From NCBI GenBank assembly GCA_030614505.1, contig JAUWTX010000026.1, positions 1 through 13,686 on the forward strand: a stretch of DNA of 13,686 nt, written 5' to 3'. A model generated the notes under the pieces. The model was not told where the DNA came from and made no database searches. It saw only the letters and a program-made list of their open reading frames with translations. Positions 10,001 through 13,686 of this stretch are shown here, in pieces. Positions within the stretch are counted from its first letter, which is position 1; every line of letters starts with the position of its first letter. Source of the DNA: Desulfuromonadales bacterium. Its GTDB lineage: Bacteria > Desulfobacterota > Desulfuromonadia > Desulfuromonadales > BM103. The translations under genes and the position numbers were made by a program.

Positions 10001-13000
10001 GCCCGGTCCTAACAGCTCAACCAGGCTCTTGTCAATTATGGGCATTTTTTTATAGCCAATCCCGTCAGGCTGCATGAGGGTGGTCAGCGCGTCCTTGATG
10101 CCATTCAGCACGGAATCGAGAGAAATGCCCTGCATATCAATCAGTTCGTTGAAATTTAACGGGGTTAGATTGTAACTGATGCTGTCAAAGAAGTCGGCAA
10201 GATCGGCTTCTTCCGGCAGGGTCCCCGGATTCTCTTCGGTATTGAATGAGCCCTTGATAAGCGCTGCTTCGCTTTGCACACCCTCCACAGCGCCCCGCGG
10301 AACGACCGGAAGGTATATCTCGTAGTTGCTGTTTGGTCCAATCACGGGTGAATCGATCAGGTCGCCACTGCCCTCACCTGTCAGCATGTCTACCGTCATC
10401 CTGCCGCTTGCGGCTATAAGAAGCTCGGCATTCAGGCTGAGGTTTCCACCAACGATGCCGGCGCCCAGTGAACCGACCCTGCACGGCAGGTTAAAAGACT
10501 CTGCATGATCCACGGAAACACTGGCCGTCACTTGAGGATTGCTGATAAAAAACGAGCCGTCCGGTGCCAGGCCGAATCCGAATTCAAGTATGATGGCGCC
10601 ATCCAGAAGGGTTGGCTCTGCCTGCAGTGCTCCTGAAGCAATATCCAGGCCCAGCGTTTCAAGCGCACTTCCTTCAAAATCCAGAGATACTTCATTGTGA
10701 AAGGTCGCCAGTTCAACGGTTGCGCTGAATTCACGCGGGTCGGCCATTGACGGCTCAATTCCGTCAATAGCAACTATTTCGGCGCTCGTGACAGTCTCGT
10801 CCTCCTCAAGCTCAGCAAACACGGCGAGAACGGGGTCCTTGATATCCTGGATAATTTTTTCGGTGATGTCCTGGCTTGTGACGTTCCAGACATCGGTCAG
10901 GGTATTTCCAACAAAAGGTATGGACAGGCCGGTGATAGCCTCGTTGATTTTATCTCCGAAGTTGCCGGACCATGTGGCAAACTCTTCAAGGCCGTTGATC
11001 AAACGGCTCTGGTCGGTATCATCGCCCTGCTGCTGTCCGCTCACAGATCCGCCTGCAAGCAGCGCAACCAAATCCATAATCGGGACATCCTTGCGGATCC
11101 CGGTTTCAAGGATTGCGTACATCAATGAATCCTGGTCCTCGCAATGGTCAGCCCCGGCCACATGGCCCAGCTCATGGAGAAGCACGGTCAACAGATCGTA
11201 TTGGTTAGATACCGGGCTGTCAGGATCAGCAGCATGCACACCGTCTGTCAAATCTATGGGAAACTCTGCATCATCCTGTGGAGTGTCATCCACGAACCAG
11301 CCCTGGCCGGCCGCAGTAGTATCGACAAAAACAGTGCCTTCTTCAACTTTTCCAAGGGTCAGGCCCGGCAGGTCGGCCACCAGTAATGAAATGTCATCGA
11401 AAAGATCGGCCACACTTACATCTGAAGAATTCTCCCAGCGTGCGACAGCCTCTTCCAGGATCATGGCCACCTGCTCTTCTGTAAGGGCAGGAGACGTCAG
11501 GGTCGGGTTATCCGGCAAGACGTCGTCAGCAAGTATCGGTTGTACACCAGACGAGACAAAAAATCCTTTCGCCAGATGGGCATCAAGGCTGCTCCAAAAG
11601 CTGCCACTGTCGGGCTCTTCAGGCTCTGCAAAAAAACCATGGGCTGTTATTGTTTTGCCATCTATTGTAATTTGCCAGTCACCAACTGTTGGACTGTTAT
11701 CAATACTTATACTTTCACTGCTTCCGGAAAAATCAAGCGTGTCCTGGTACTCAATATACAGGGAATCGCCTGGAGCCGAAGGCAATGTAATATTAAATTC
11801 TTCATCAGCCACAATATAACTGACGGTTACACCACTGAGAGAAGTGTCATCATTCAGAGCTTTTTGGATGGCAGTGGCTATCTCATCAATCTCATCAGCA
11901 GATTCAGACTTTTTGTTATCAATTTCGGTGGTGGTATCGTTGCCGAATTTAAACCTGAAGGGTGTACCCGGACTGTAGGCAAATCTGAATTCTGTTGTGC
12001 TGCCGGAAACCAGGGCAAGCTCTTTCATCTCTCCTGAATAGACAACATCGTTTCCCGATTTCTCGGTGAAATAGAACGTGTTCGGGTTCCAGTCTCCGAT
12101 CAGGACATCATCCCCTTCGCCGCCGGCGAGGTTTTCGACATTGGTAAGAGTGGAAACGGAACCAACCCCATCCGTGGCTTTTGCGCCACCGGAAGCGCCG
12201 AGATCGATCGTGACAGGATCTGAAGTATAGCTAAAACTGACCGTATCTGTCCCATCGCGGCCATCAAACTGATCATTGCCGCCCCCACCTATAAATATAT
12301 TACCAAGGCTGTTACCTTTAAGTATATCGTCATAAGGCGATCCGATAACCTTGAGGACGCCACTTACCGCATAATTGCCATGGGTCAACGCCCCGGTCAG
12401 CTCGTTTAAGATCGGAATGCCTCCCAGGCGGTTTCCGGTCACTCCGGAAGCGGAGCCGAAGCTTGCACTCAAGGGGACCAGGCTGCCGAAAAAGGTTTTC
12501 AGGAAATTCTTGGTGGAGCCATCAAGGTTGTTGTACAGGTTTATGTCCGCACCCGCAGCAAAATCAACTTCCACTCCGCCGTGGCTCCCACCTGATCCGT
12601 AATCAGCTTTAGTGTAATCCAGAACAACCTTACCGCCGGAGATGCTGCCCTGGATGCGGGAGTTGTCAATAAAATGGAAGGTATTGGTTCCCTTACCGCC
12701 GATAATGTTCTCGATGTCGGTTGCCAAAAAGAGACTGCCCCCGCCAATCATCCAGTCTAAATCAAAGATCGCCCCGATGGCGCTGTTCACACCGGCAGTA
12801 AGGAGGTTTAGCGTTCCCATGATACGATCAACGATGGATCCCTCAAAATTTGAAGCTCTATCGTTGACAATCACTAAATTGGTTCCCGCATCAATAGGAT
12901 GCATGTCTCTGGTATTATTACTGCTTGAACTCTGGCCGTCAATCAGTTCCAGTATACTTGTCAGCCCTGGCAGATTTTCGGTTGTCACTTCAATAATCGT

Positions 13001-13686
13001 GAAATGCAGATCCTGTTTGACGCCTGAGAAATCAAGCGTGTCGTAGAATTCCGGTGTAACACCTACAACTTTAACGTCACAAGGCTCTAAAACAAGGCCG
13101 AGTCCCCAGAAATTCGCATTCATCTTATAGATGTCTGAACCGCTGCCCCCTGAAATGATATGGACTCCCAGCGCCTGGGTCAGGGTGCCGCCCAAAGCCG
13201 CCGTGGCCGTACCGATAGCCTCGTTGATAAGAGACTTGCCAACCCGGGAAGCAATATTGTCTGTAGAAGAAGAACTCACTCCGGGAAGACTGAACAAGGG
13301 GGTTCCCTTAATTGTAAAGGTGTTCGACCCGAGTTTCGACGGGGGCCAGGAAAATGTAAAGCCGGTGCCGGTCACATCGTTTATGCCCGAGCCCAACACA
13401 ACATTATCGATATTTGAAAAACCATTGATTCTGAACCCGGGAGCTCGCGTTTCGGGCTTGCCCTTGATCGCCGCAATGGTATCTGCCAATGGAATCACAT
13501 TCCATCGTGTTGAACCAAGGTCGATCCTGTTATACGATGCCACGCTCTTCCAGCCCTCAAGCACACCCTTTGCATAGCTGAGGGAGTTGGTGACCCACAG
13601 GTCAGGCAGCTTCATGCCGGCCCAGAAATCGCCTCCCATGCCGGCAACTGAACCGATCAAACTCTGGAGCAGACTGGGGTCAAGCA
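1..13686 (-). CDS. Giant modular RTX/Ig-like/metzincin-domain surface or secreted protein, internal fragment (both ends missing)
   Basis: One minus-strand frame is open through the whole window: 4,561 full codons plus partial codons at both edges, with neither start nor stop present. The frame phase is the same at the protease motif (11144-11176), the RTX block and both edges, so no net frameshift is seen. The translation is rich in Asp, Gly, Thr, Ser and Val, poor in Lys/Arg, and has only about four Cys, as expected for a calcium-stabilised exported protein. Ordered modules are RTX rolls, a metzincin-like domain, helical repeats, Ig-like repeats and long beta regions, each listed separately. 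No hydrophobic membrane segment is evident. Known relatives in style are giant LEPR-XLL/RTX proteins of Gram-negative bacteria, usually exported by type I systems; the LEPR motif and secretion signal, if any, would lie outside this window. Role (adhesin, matrix or S-layer-like protein, protease carrier) is inferred. The coding call is secure; the function is not. Confidence 0.95.
362..577 (-). other. Second copy of the helix plus W-turn module, with calcium loop DKNEDGRLT
   Basis: About 72 residues: LPADISPNSFLTTLPQALQD, AFTANAIMFSDTATFSVQG, VESGKRWKIYVNDEDGTKQY and FIDKNEDGRLTFYG. It parallels the module at 1217-1459: helix (LPQALQDAF / DALRQTF), strand (SDTATFSV / SGDVTVTVV), G-x-x-W-x-(I/V) turn, acidic turn, Q-Y-(F/I)-I strand. 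Here the final turn carries DKNEDGRLT (368-394), a DxNxDGxL calcium-loop pattern absent from the other copy. Confidence 0.6.
1082..1681 (-). repeat. Ig-like repeat, copy 6, split by an inserted module
   Basis: About 200 residues. The front half starts ADLVDPLIGDKVDRATIN, followed by RSYILVRFNDTTSNGLDATS and EFTLSGDGAGSVTI, of the copy 2/4 subtype. The back half resumes with YTFQYNFSGSFEDGPVYVNF and AGNTNLAETEYFGI. Between them (1217-1459) sit about 81 extra residues replacing the short VxQIDDxT loop of copies 2 and 4. The repeat core is otherwise complete on both sides, so the insertion sits in a loop and need not break the fold. Confidence 0.85.
1217..1459 (-). other. Inserted module in Ig-like copy 6, first copy of the LRQTF...EWQVTDGD type
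   Basis: About 81 residues: GELLFSADNSVFSGELDTT, then FSDALRQTFIDSNVRISGDV, TVTVVTIGSEWQVTDGD and RQYIIQFEVGEG. A helix (SDALRQTFIDSN) precedes strands ending in an E-W-x-(V/I)-x-D-G-D turn and a Q-Y-I-I strand. A related unit with the same order lies at 362-577, so this is a mobile module at protein level rather than random loop growth. I recall similar helix-plus-strand words in other giant bacterial proteins, without a name. Confidence 0.65.
1682..2023 (-). repeat. Ig-like repeat, copy 5
   Basis: About 114 residues from ADLTGDLEDGVIGLTAFE to NLAETESFLVAAPS. Motifs: NRYIDITFTGTSGNAIDGN, LRMPDGNDYDPRGPP, TTFRYFLPDTLALEPGVVQV and DTGGYTNLAETESFLV. Same subtype as copy 3. Confidence 0.85.
2024..2380 (-). 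repeat. Ig-like repeat, copy 4
   Basis: About 119 residues, beginning ADLFIPINGGAIDAAYLN. Motifs: QRYIEVKFMPSGDGVLDVDS, EFTLIGAAADNVTILNDQV, TTFRYPFSGSFGTGEVHVEF and NSYTNVAETESFIV. It is of the same subtype as copy 2 (LSG/LIG plus NDVxI and FxYPFxGxFGxGxV). Confidence 0.85.
2381..2728 (-). repeat. Ig-like repeat, copy 3
   Basis: About 116 residues. Motifs: ANGGVIDVTGLNNNKSIIVM, GNKLDETTVDDNDVVFTL, NAYRYDLPDGVVFTPGEVTV and DTGDNTNVASTATFTV. Differs from copies 2 and 4 in having LPDNSTYDISGPG in place of the LSGxAxxxVxI segment and an RYDLPDGVxFxPGEV version of the F-to-G strand turn, a variant shared with copy 5 (LRMPDGNDYDPRGP, RYFLPDTLALEPGVV). So copies alternate between two subtypes. Confidence 0.82.
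2729..3073 (-). repeat. Ig-like repeat, copy 2 (first of the tandem array)
   Basis: About 115 residues from AGLYSPANGGEIGRAGLN to KTETFTIKEAS. Motifs in order: NGGEIGRA, QYIYIIYRPSDGNELDVESI, EFSLSGDAKNDVVI, DETFGYPFTGQFGPGNVAVI and AGTKNLAKTETFTI. It shows the family signature TFxYxFxGxFGxGxVxVxF followed by DxxGxxNxAxTExFxI. Directly continuous with the preceding unknown region and with copy 3, with no linker. Confidence 0.82.
3074..4734 (-). other. Large conserved-looking region of unknown function (about 550 residues)
   Basis: The first part is strand-dense (EVNLGTILSFTGLTIGLSDF, VSIGIKLVLSFNDGKVDAF, NFAFLGDGTFVAKAGFGVFF). The later part holds GVIDGVKIDLSKLFAGEFP, ANVFGGELKAGLIGGILKID, FALSELGPLGVQISASVPGG, ILLEPNSGLSINDFVAGVEF, a mixed alpha/beta segment (PEDLRRPEFQAASDVSAGDW, MVKQQVVNQYIAIQSNP), then ITGGCKIFTMYASKETFNGE and KISTDGKIVVIGMLNFAADN. 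The mix of invariant-looking Gly/Pro turns and a helix inside strands suggests a defined fold rather than simple stalk repeats. I recall similar words in other giant bacterial proteins but know no name or function. It directly precedes the tandem Ig-like array. Confidence 0.5.
4735..4950 (-). repeat. Third HxFxxGExIxVxI...YNGxYxI...TYTFK beta module (copy C)
   Basis: It reads ATVTITHDASSKLATVSHAG, then HSFKKGETIIVEIAGG, YNGAYNIISVTPDTYTFKLD and GSITATVTKAKPG. It matches copies A and B (5380-5764) in the HxF-x-x-G-(D/E) turn, the SPYNG turn (shared word for word with copy B) and the closing D-T-Y-T-F-K strand. The match to copy B is stronger than to copy A. Copies B and C are split by the DGQTT-type module and a further strand-rich stretch (LSATLSFPKFNIEGGISS). 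Confidence 0.7.
5054..5273 (-). other. Single beta module of the GTFTLTFDGQTT...YNA...ALE type
   Basis: The sequence SGTFTLTFDGQTTGDLAYNA is followed by TDGEIETALEGFSNITDVTV and then PWKITFNLTGENLPGV. This is a strand-turn-strand-helix-strand unit that I recognise as a recurrent module in bacterial and phage repetitive proteins, often found in tandem with the consensus GTFTLTFNGQTTxxIAYNAxxxxVQxALExL. Here only one copy is present, placed between copies B and C of the other small beta module. Its presence as a single unit suggests module shuffling. Confidence 0.65.
5380..5764 (-). repeat. Two small beta modules of the HGFxxGDxVxVxG...YxGxYxV...TFxF type
   Basis: Copy A (about 5600-5764) reads LNDHGFSAGDTVRVTGDSG, then YSGFYTVATAGANSFTF. 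Copy B (about 5380-5600) reads TKAGLDLQVGDRIIIQVTGD, then YNGERLIKTVDGDTYTFKQS. Both are short beta barrels or sandwiches of roughly 50-65 residues in which a GD turn precedes V-x-V strands, and a YxG turn leads to a closing T-F-x-F strand. I recall this pattern from repeated modules of phage tail and large bacterial surface proteins, but cannot give a family name with certainty. A third copy lies at 4735-4950. Confidence 0.65.
5765..6253 (-). other. Beta region with DxDxDG calcium loop and short tandem duplication
   Basis: About 163 residues between the lone Ig-like repeat and the small beta modules. It carries the loop DIDGDGIKE at 6119-6145, which fits a calcium-binding DxDxDGxxE loop. A glycine/serine/threonine segment containing GTQSSGTQSSS follows, produced by a 15-bp near-duplication (6012-6041). 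The remainder is strand-rich (FDVALDLKADFANYIL, AKFVLDVESFIVEVPNVF). No named family is recognised. Its strands VIFQGPTVGLKGFKF and LLISIGVGVTKAGLNFG resemble those in the 6650-8999 region, so it may be a further unit of the same fold. Confidence 0.45.
6012..6041 (-). repeat. 15-bp tandem near-duplication (GTQSS x2)
   Basis: gactgggtgccggaa (6012-6026) is followed directly by gactgggtgccggtg (6027-6041), identical at 13 of 15 bases. Read on the minus strand it encodes a Gly-Thr-Gln-Ser-Ser pair in a flexible loop. Being a multiple of three, it preserves the frame and looks like a recent slippage duplication. Confidence 0.8.
6254..6595 (-). repeat. Isolated Ig-like repeat, copy 1 (about 114 residues)
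   Basis: It runs from YAELSTPLAGDSVDLTLLN to AATAAFTIRD. It shares with the tandem repeats at 1082-3073 the order: ADL-like start, a G-x-x-(V/I)-D turn, a (R/K)-Y-(F/I)-x-V-x-(F/Y) strand, G-(I/L)-D-x-x-S-I-x-D, E-F-T-L-S-G, then YRYRFDGSFTAGEVSVNF, a W/F-x-(D/N) turn, and a closing A-x-T-x-x-F-x-(I/V) strand. This is a beta-sandwich pattern. The copy lies more than 3 kb from the other five and is more diverged in its last third, where KNTSAISVWNEAATAAF replaces the DxxGxTNxAxTExF pattern. Likely a stalk module. Confidence 0.75.
6596..6649 (-). other. Gly/Pro-rich hinge between beta region and first Ig-like repeat
   Basis: The 18 codons read DQGGSTGGGGGLPPPAKP, a flexible glycine run followed by a proline stiffener. 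It separates the long beta-rich region from the isolated Ig-like repeat and is a natural domain boundary. It is the clearest low-complexity linker in the protein. Confidence 0.8.
6650..8999 (-). other. Long beta-rich region of unknown function (about 780 residues)
   Basis: Alternating hydrophobic/polar strands dominate, with segments such as AFAGFELGFGFDLSNLLSPKFF, AEIKLFDSIGLALAVEDGNA, IDFDVQGSVSIDLPLYSPTP, GFSLEGGFKGLNIITPNFAS and FGIVFLKQPAAEGETF. A helical insertion sits around 8265-8120 (GLNGLFDGMGGVADFFGDL, IDDLQELIVGDDDE). The loop DRNNDGYGD at 8393-8419 fits DxNxDGxxD, an EF-hand or type-3-repeat-like calcium loop. Strand-and-turn modules of this look recur in giant proteins of Planctomycetes and deltaproteobacteria in my recollection, but I cannot assign a named domain. 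It probably forms several consecutive beta-sandwich or beta-helix units forming part of a rod. Confidence 0.5.
8393..8419 (-). other. Calcium-loop motif DRNNDGYGD
   Basis: The nine residues carry Asp at positions 1, 5 and 9, Asn at 3 and Gly at 6, as in EF-hand loops and thrombospondin type-3 or dockerin-like calcium sites. No paired second loop is visible close by, so it is more likely a structural calcium site in a beta domain than a full EF-hand. Confidence 0.5.
9000..9830 (-). repeat. Alpha-helical repeat block, six units of 41-53 residues
   Basis: Units share the pattern G-x-S-T-D-x-E-I-A-x-A followed by a stretch ending in x-x-R-D-L-L. Unit heads begin near 9811 (SGNSTDEEIALAM), 9688 (LDADATDGEIAMAL), 9538 (SGYSTDFEIEAVF), 9388 (GLTQDSSAADIDAAF), 9235 (TGNSDDDAIAKVV) and 9091 (SGASTDLEIALAV). 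RDL-type ends include VDRDLLSAN, KADRDLVYN, AARDLLLN and KQNRDTL. Spacing between equivalent positions is 41, 50, 53, 48 and 48 codons. The S-T-D-x-E-I pattern looks like a helix N-cap, so each unit is probably a helical hairpin. This is the only long helical stretch in an otherwise beta-rich protein. I do not recognise the repeat family. Confidence 0.72.
9831..11083 (-). other. Beta-rich region passing into helical region
   Basis: About 417 residues after the metzincin-like domain. The first part is Gln/Asp-rich and helical (SGQQQGDDTDQSRLINGLEEF, about 11050-10980). A beta-rich part follows (SFFISNPQVTASVSVDHAESF, LSLNAELLIAASGRMTVD) with a cysteine in NLPCRVG near 10480. The end becomes helical again: ALTTLMQPDG, VDFVESLTDMIDTIQETL and TEAEVESAYQLL, leading into the helical repeats. 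The beta part resembles the strand-dense modules found later at 8999-6650 (LxFGFGLxxxGSFFI-like alternation). I do not recognise a named family. The run of T at 10045-10051 keeps the frame (Lys-Lys), so it is not a frameshift. Confidence 0.45.
11084..11494 (-). other. Metzincin (matrixin-type) zinc metalloprotease-like domain, residues about 731-867
   Basis: The sequence HELGHVAGADH lies at 11144-11176 and exactly fits HExxHxxGxxH: His837, His841 and His847 would bind zinc and Glu838 would be the general base. SLMY follows, with Met855 eight residues after the third His, the spacing seen in matrix metalloproteases (HSTDPGALMY). Upstream are a helix starting LTEEQVAMILEEAVARW and the segment FVDTTAAGQGWFVDDTPQDD (to about 11261), a motif I know from giant bacterial surface proteins, then YDLLTVLLHELGH. 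All catalytic-type residues are intact. The domain is short for a full matrixin (about 137 residues by my limits), so further strands may lie in the flanks. Substrate, self-cleavage and activity are unknown; a structural, inactive domain remains possible. Confidence 0.8.
11495..12070 (-). other. Beta linker domain between RTX block and protease-like domain
   Basis: About 190 residues of unrecognised sequence. It includes FRFAYSPGTPFRFKFG, a short amphipathic helix (ADEIDEIATAIQKAL), a strand-rich stretch with EYQDTLDFSG, and GDWQITIDGKTITAHGFF. DTLDFSG repeats the motif in the N-proximal segment near 13030, suggesting both derive from one strand module that follows RTX turns. The last part (residues around LDAHLAKGFFVSSGVQPILADDVLPD) is an Asp/Pro-rich linker into the protease-like domain. 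The helix plus flanking strands look like a small alpha/beta module, but I cannot name it. Confidence 0.45.
12071..12340 (-). repeat. RTX hemolysin-type calcium-binding repeats (residues about 449-538)
   Basis: Recognisable RTX nonapeptides of the GGxGxDxhx type are present: YDDILKGNSLGN, then GGGGNDQFDGRDGTDTVSF, then VTIDLG, then NVENLAGGEGDDVLIGD followed by TFYF. In the RTX family such repeats fold into a parallel beta-roll binding Ca2+ between turns, usually after type I secretion into calcium-rich surroundings. There are about four or five half-sites, which is short for an RTX domain. The intervening strand segment (DTVSFSYTSDPVTIDLG) is typical of the class. The block lies upstream of the metzincin-like domain, whereas RTX repeats commonly sit near a protein's C-terminus. 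Confidence 0.88.
12545..12718 (-). other. Degenerate RTX-like beta-roll module
   Basis: The motif DIENIIGGKGTNTFHF opens the module, followed by GSISGGKVVLDYTKADYG and GVEVDFAAG. This order (xNIxGGxGxxTFxF, then GxxxGG, then xLDYS-like, then VxVDL-like) matches the pattern seen around hemolysin-type calcium-binding repeats in large bacterial adhesins, where a repeat is followed by a strand-turn-strand unit. Several calcium-ligand Asp positions are replaced (GTN where GND is usual, GGK where GGAGxD is usual), so calcium binding is doubtful in this copy. It lies about 68 codons before the better-preserved RTX block and is probably a diverged duplicate of it. Confidence 0.6.
12719..13684 (-). 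other. N-proximal beta-rich segment with one degenerate RTX turn (residues 1-322)
   Basis: This is the most N-terminal part visible. It is Gly/Ser/Asn/Ile rich and predicted beta from its alternating hydrophobic pattern. The motif GGSGSDIYKM (13121-13150) followed about 30 residues later by DTLDFSG resembles an RTX nonapeptide turn plus the strand that usually follows it, but only one turn is recognisable. One of the few cysteines (in EPCDV) lies just after it. I do not recognise a named domain for the rest. Sequence such as SWPPSKLGSNTFTIKG suggests a repetitive beta-solenoid of the large-exoprotein type. The true N-terminus, including any signal or LEPR-XLL-type motif, is upstream of the window. 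Confidence 0.5.

Noticed and set aside
10041..10051. Possible frameshift at a run of T (a poly-A on the coding strand)
   Set aside because: The run encodes Lys-Lys in the main frame and the translation is coherent on both sides in the same phase, so no shift is needed.
10788..11819. A 343-codon open frame on the + strand across the protease motif
   Set aside because: The opposite strand encodes the intact HExxHxxGxxH plus Met-turn domain in a frame continuous with the rest of the gene, so the Ser-rich antisense frame is not coding.
12071..13150. Gly/Asp-rich repeats considered as DNA tandem repeats or a CRISPR-like array
   Set aside because: Similarity is at protein level (RTX turns) and not at constant nucleotide spacing or identity; there are no identical direct repeats with unique spacers.
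1..13686. Promoters, terminators, tRNA or other RNA genes, insertion sequences
   Set aside because: No intergenic space exists; the coding frame is continuous. I saw no transposase-like frame, no terminal inverted repeats and no tRNA-like cloverleaf worth calling.

Overview
The whole window is the inside of one gene. On the minus strand a single reading frame (codons occupying + positions 2-4, 5-7 ... 13682-13684) stays open from one edge to the other, giving 4,561 consecutive codons with no stop. Start and stop both lie outside, so the full protein is larger than this fragment of roughly 0.5 MDa. I translated the frame by eye across its length and it reads as sensible protein everywhere. Residue numbers below count from the first full codon at 13684 and are fragment numbers.

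The product looks like a giant, acidic, almost cysteine-free (about four Cys seen), beta-rich secreted or surface protein of a Gram-negative bacterium. Its style (RTX rolls, Ig-like repeats, an embedded zinc-protease-type motif) recalls the LEPR-XLL/RTX class of giant proteins that I associate with Desulfobacterota, Planctomycetes and other environmental Gram-negatives. Balanced-to-moderately-high GC fits a deltaproteobacterial-type host, but the taxon is inference with low confidence.

Layout, protein N to C (descending coordinates): 13684-12719 beta-rich segment with a degenerate RTX turn; 12718-12545 degenerate beta-roll; 12340-12071 clearer RTX calcium-binding block; 12070-11495 beta linker domain; 11494-11084 metzincin-like domain with HELGHVAGADH and a Met-turn at the spacing seen in matrix metalloproteases; 11083-9831 beta region passing into helices; about 9830-9000 a block of six alpha-helical repeats of 41-53 residues; 8999-6650 long beta-rich region with a calcium-loop motif; 6649-6596 Gly/Pro hinge; 6595-6254 a lone Ig-like repeat; 6253-5765 beta region with a calcium-loop motif; 5764-4735 small beta modules of two kinds; 4734-3074 large conserved-looking region of unknown function; 3073-1082 five tandem Ig-like repeats, the last carrying an inserted module; 1081-1 further beta-rich sequence containing a second copy of that inserted module.

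A coherent reading is a calcium-stabilised, rod-like exported protein made of repeated beta modules, with one probable protease domain and one helical repeat block in its N-proximal half. Export by a type I system is plausible from the RTX motifs, but no secretion genes, promoters, terminators, RNA genes, mobile elements or CRISPR repeats are visible here. There is no intergenic sequence in the window.
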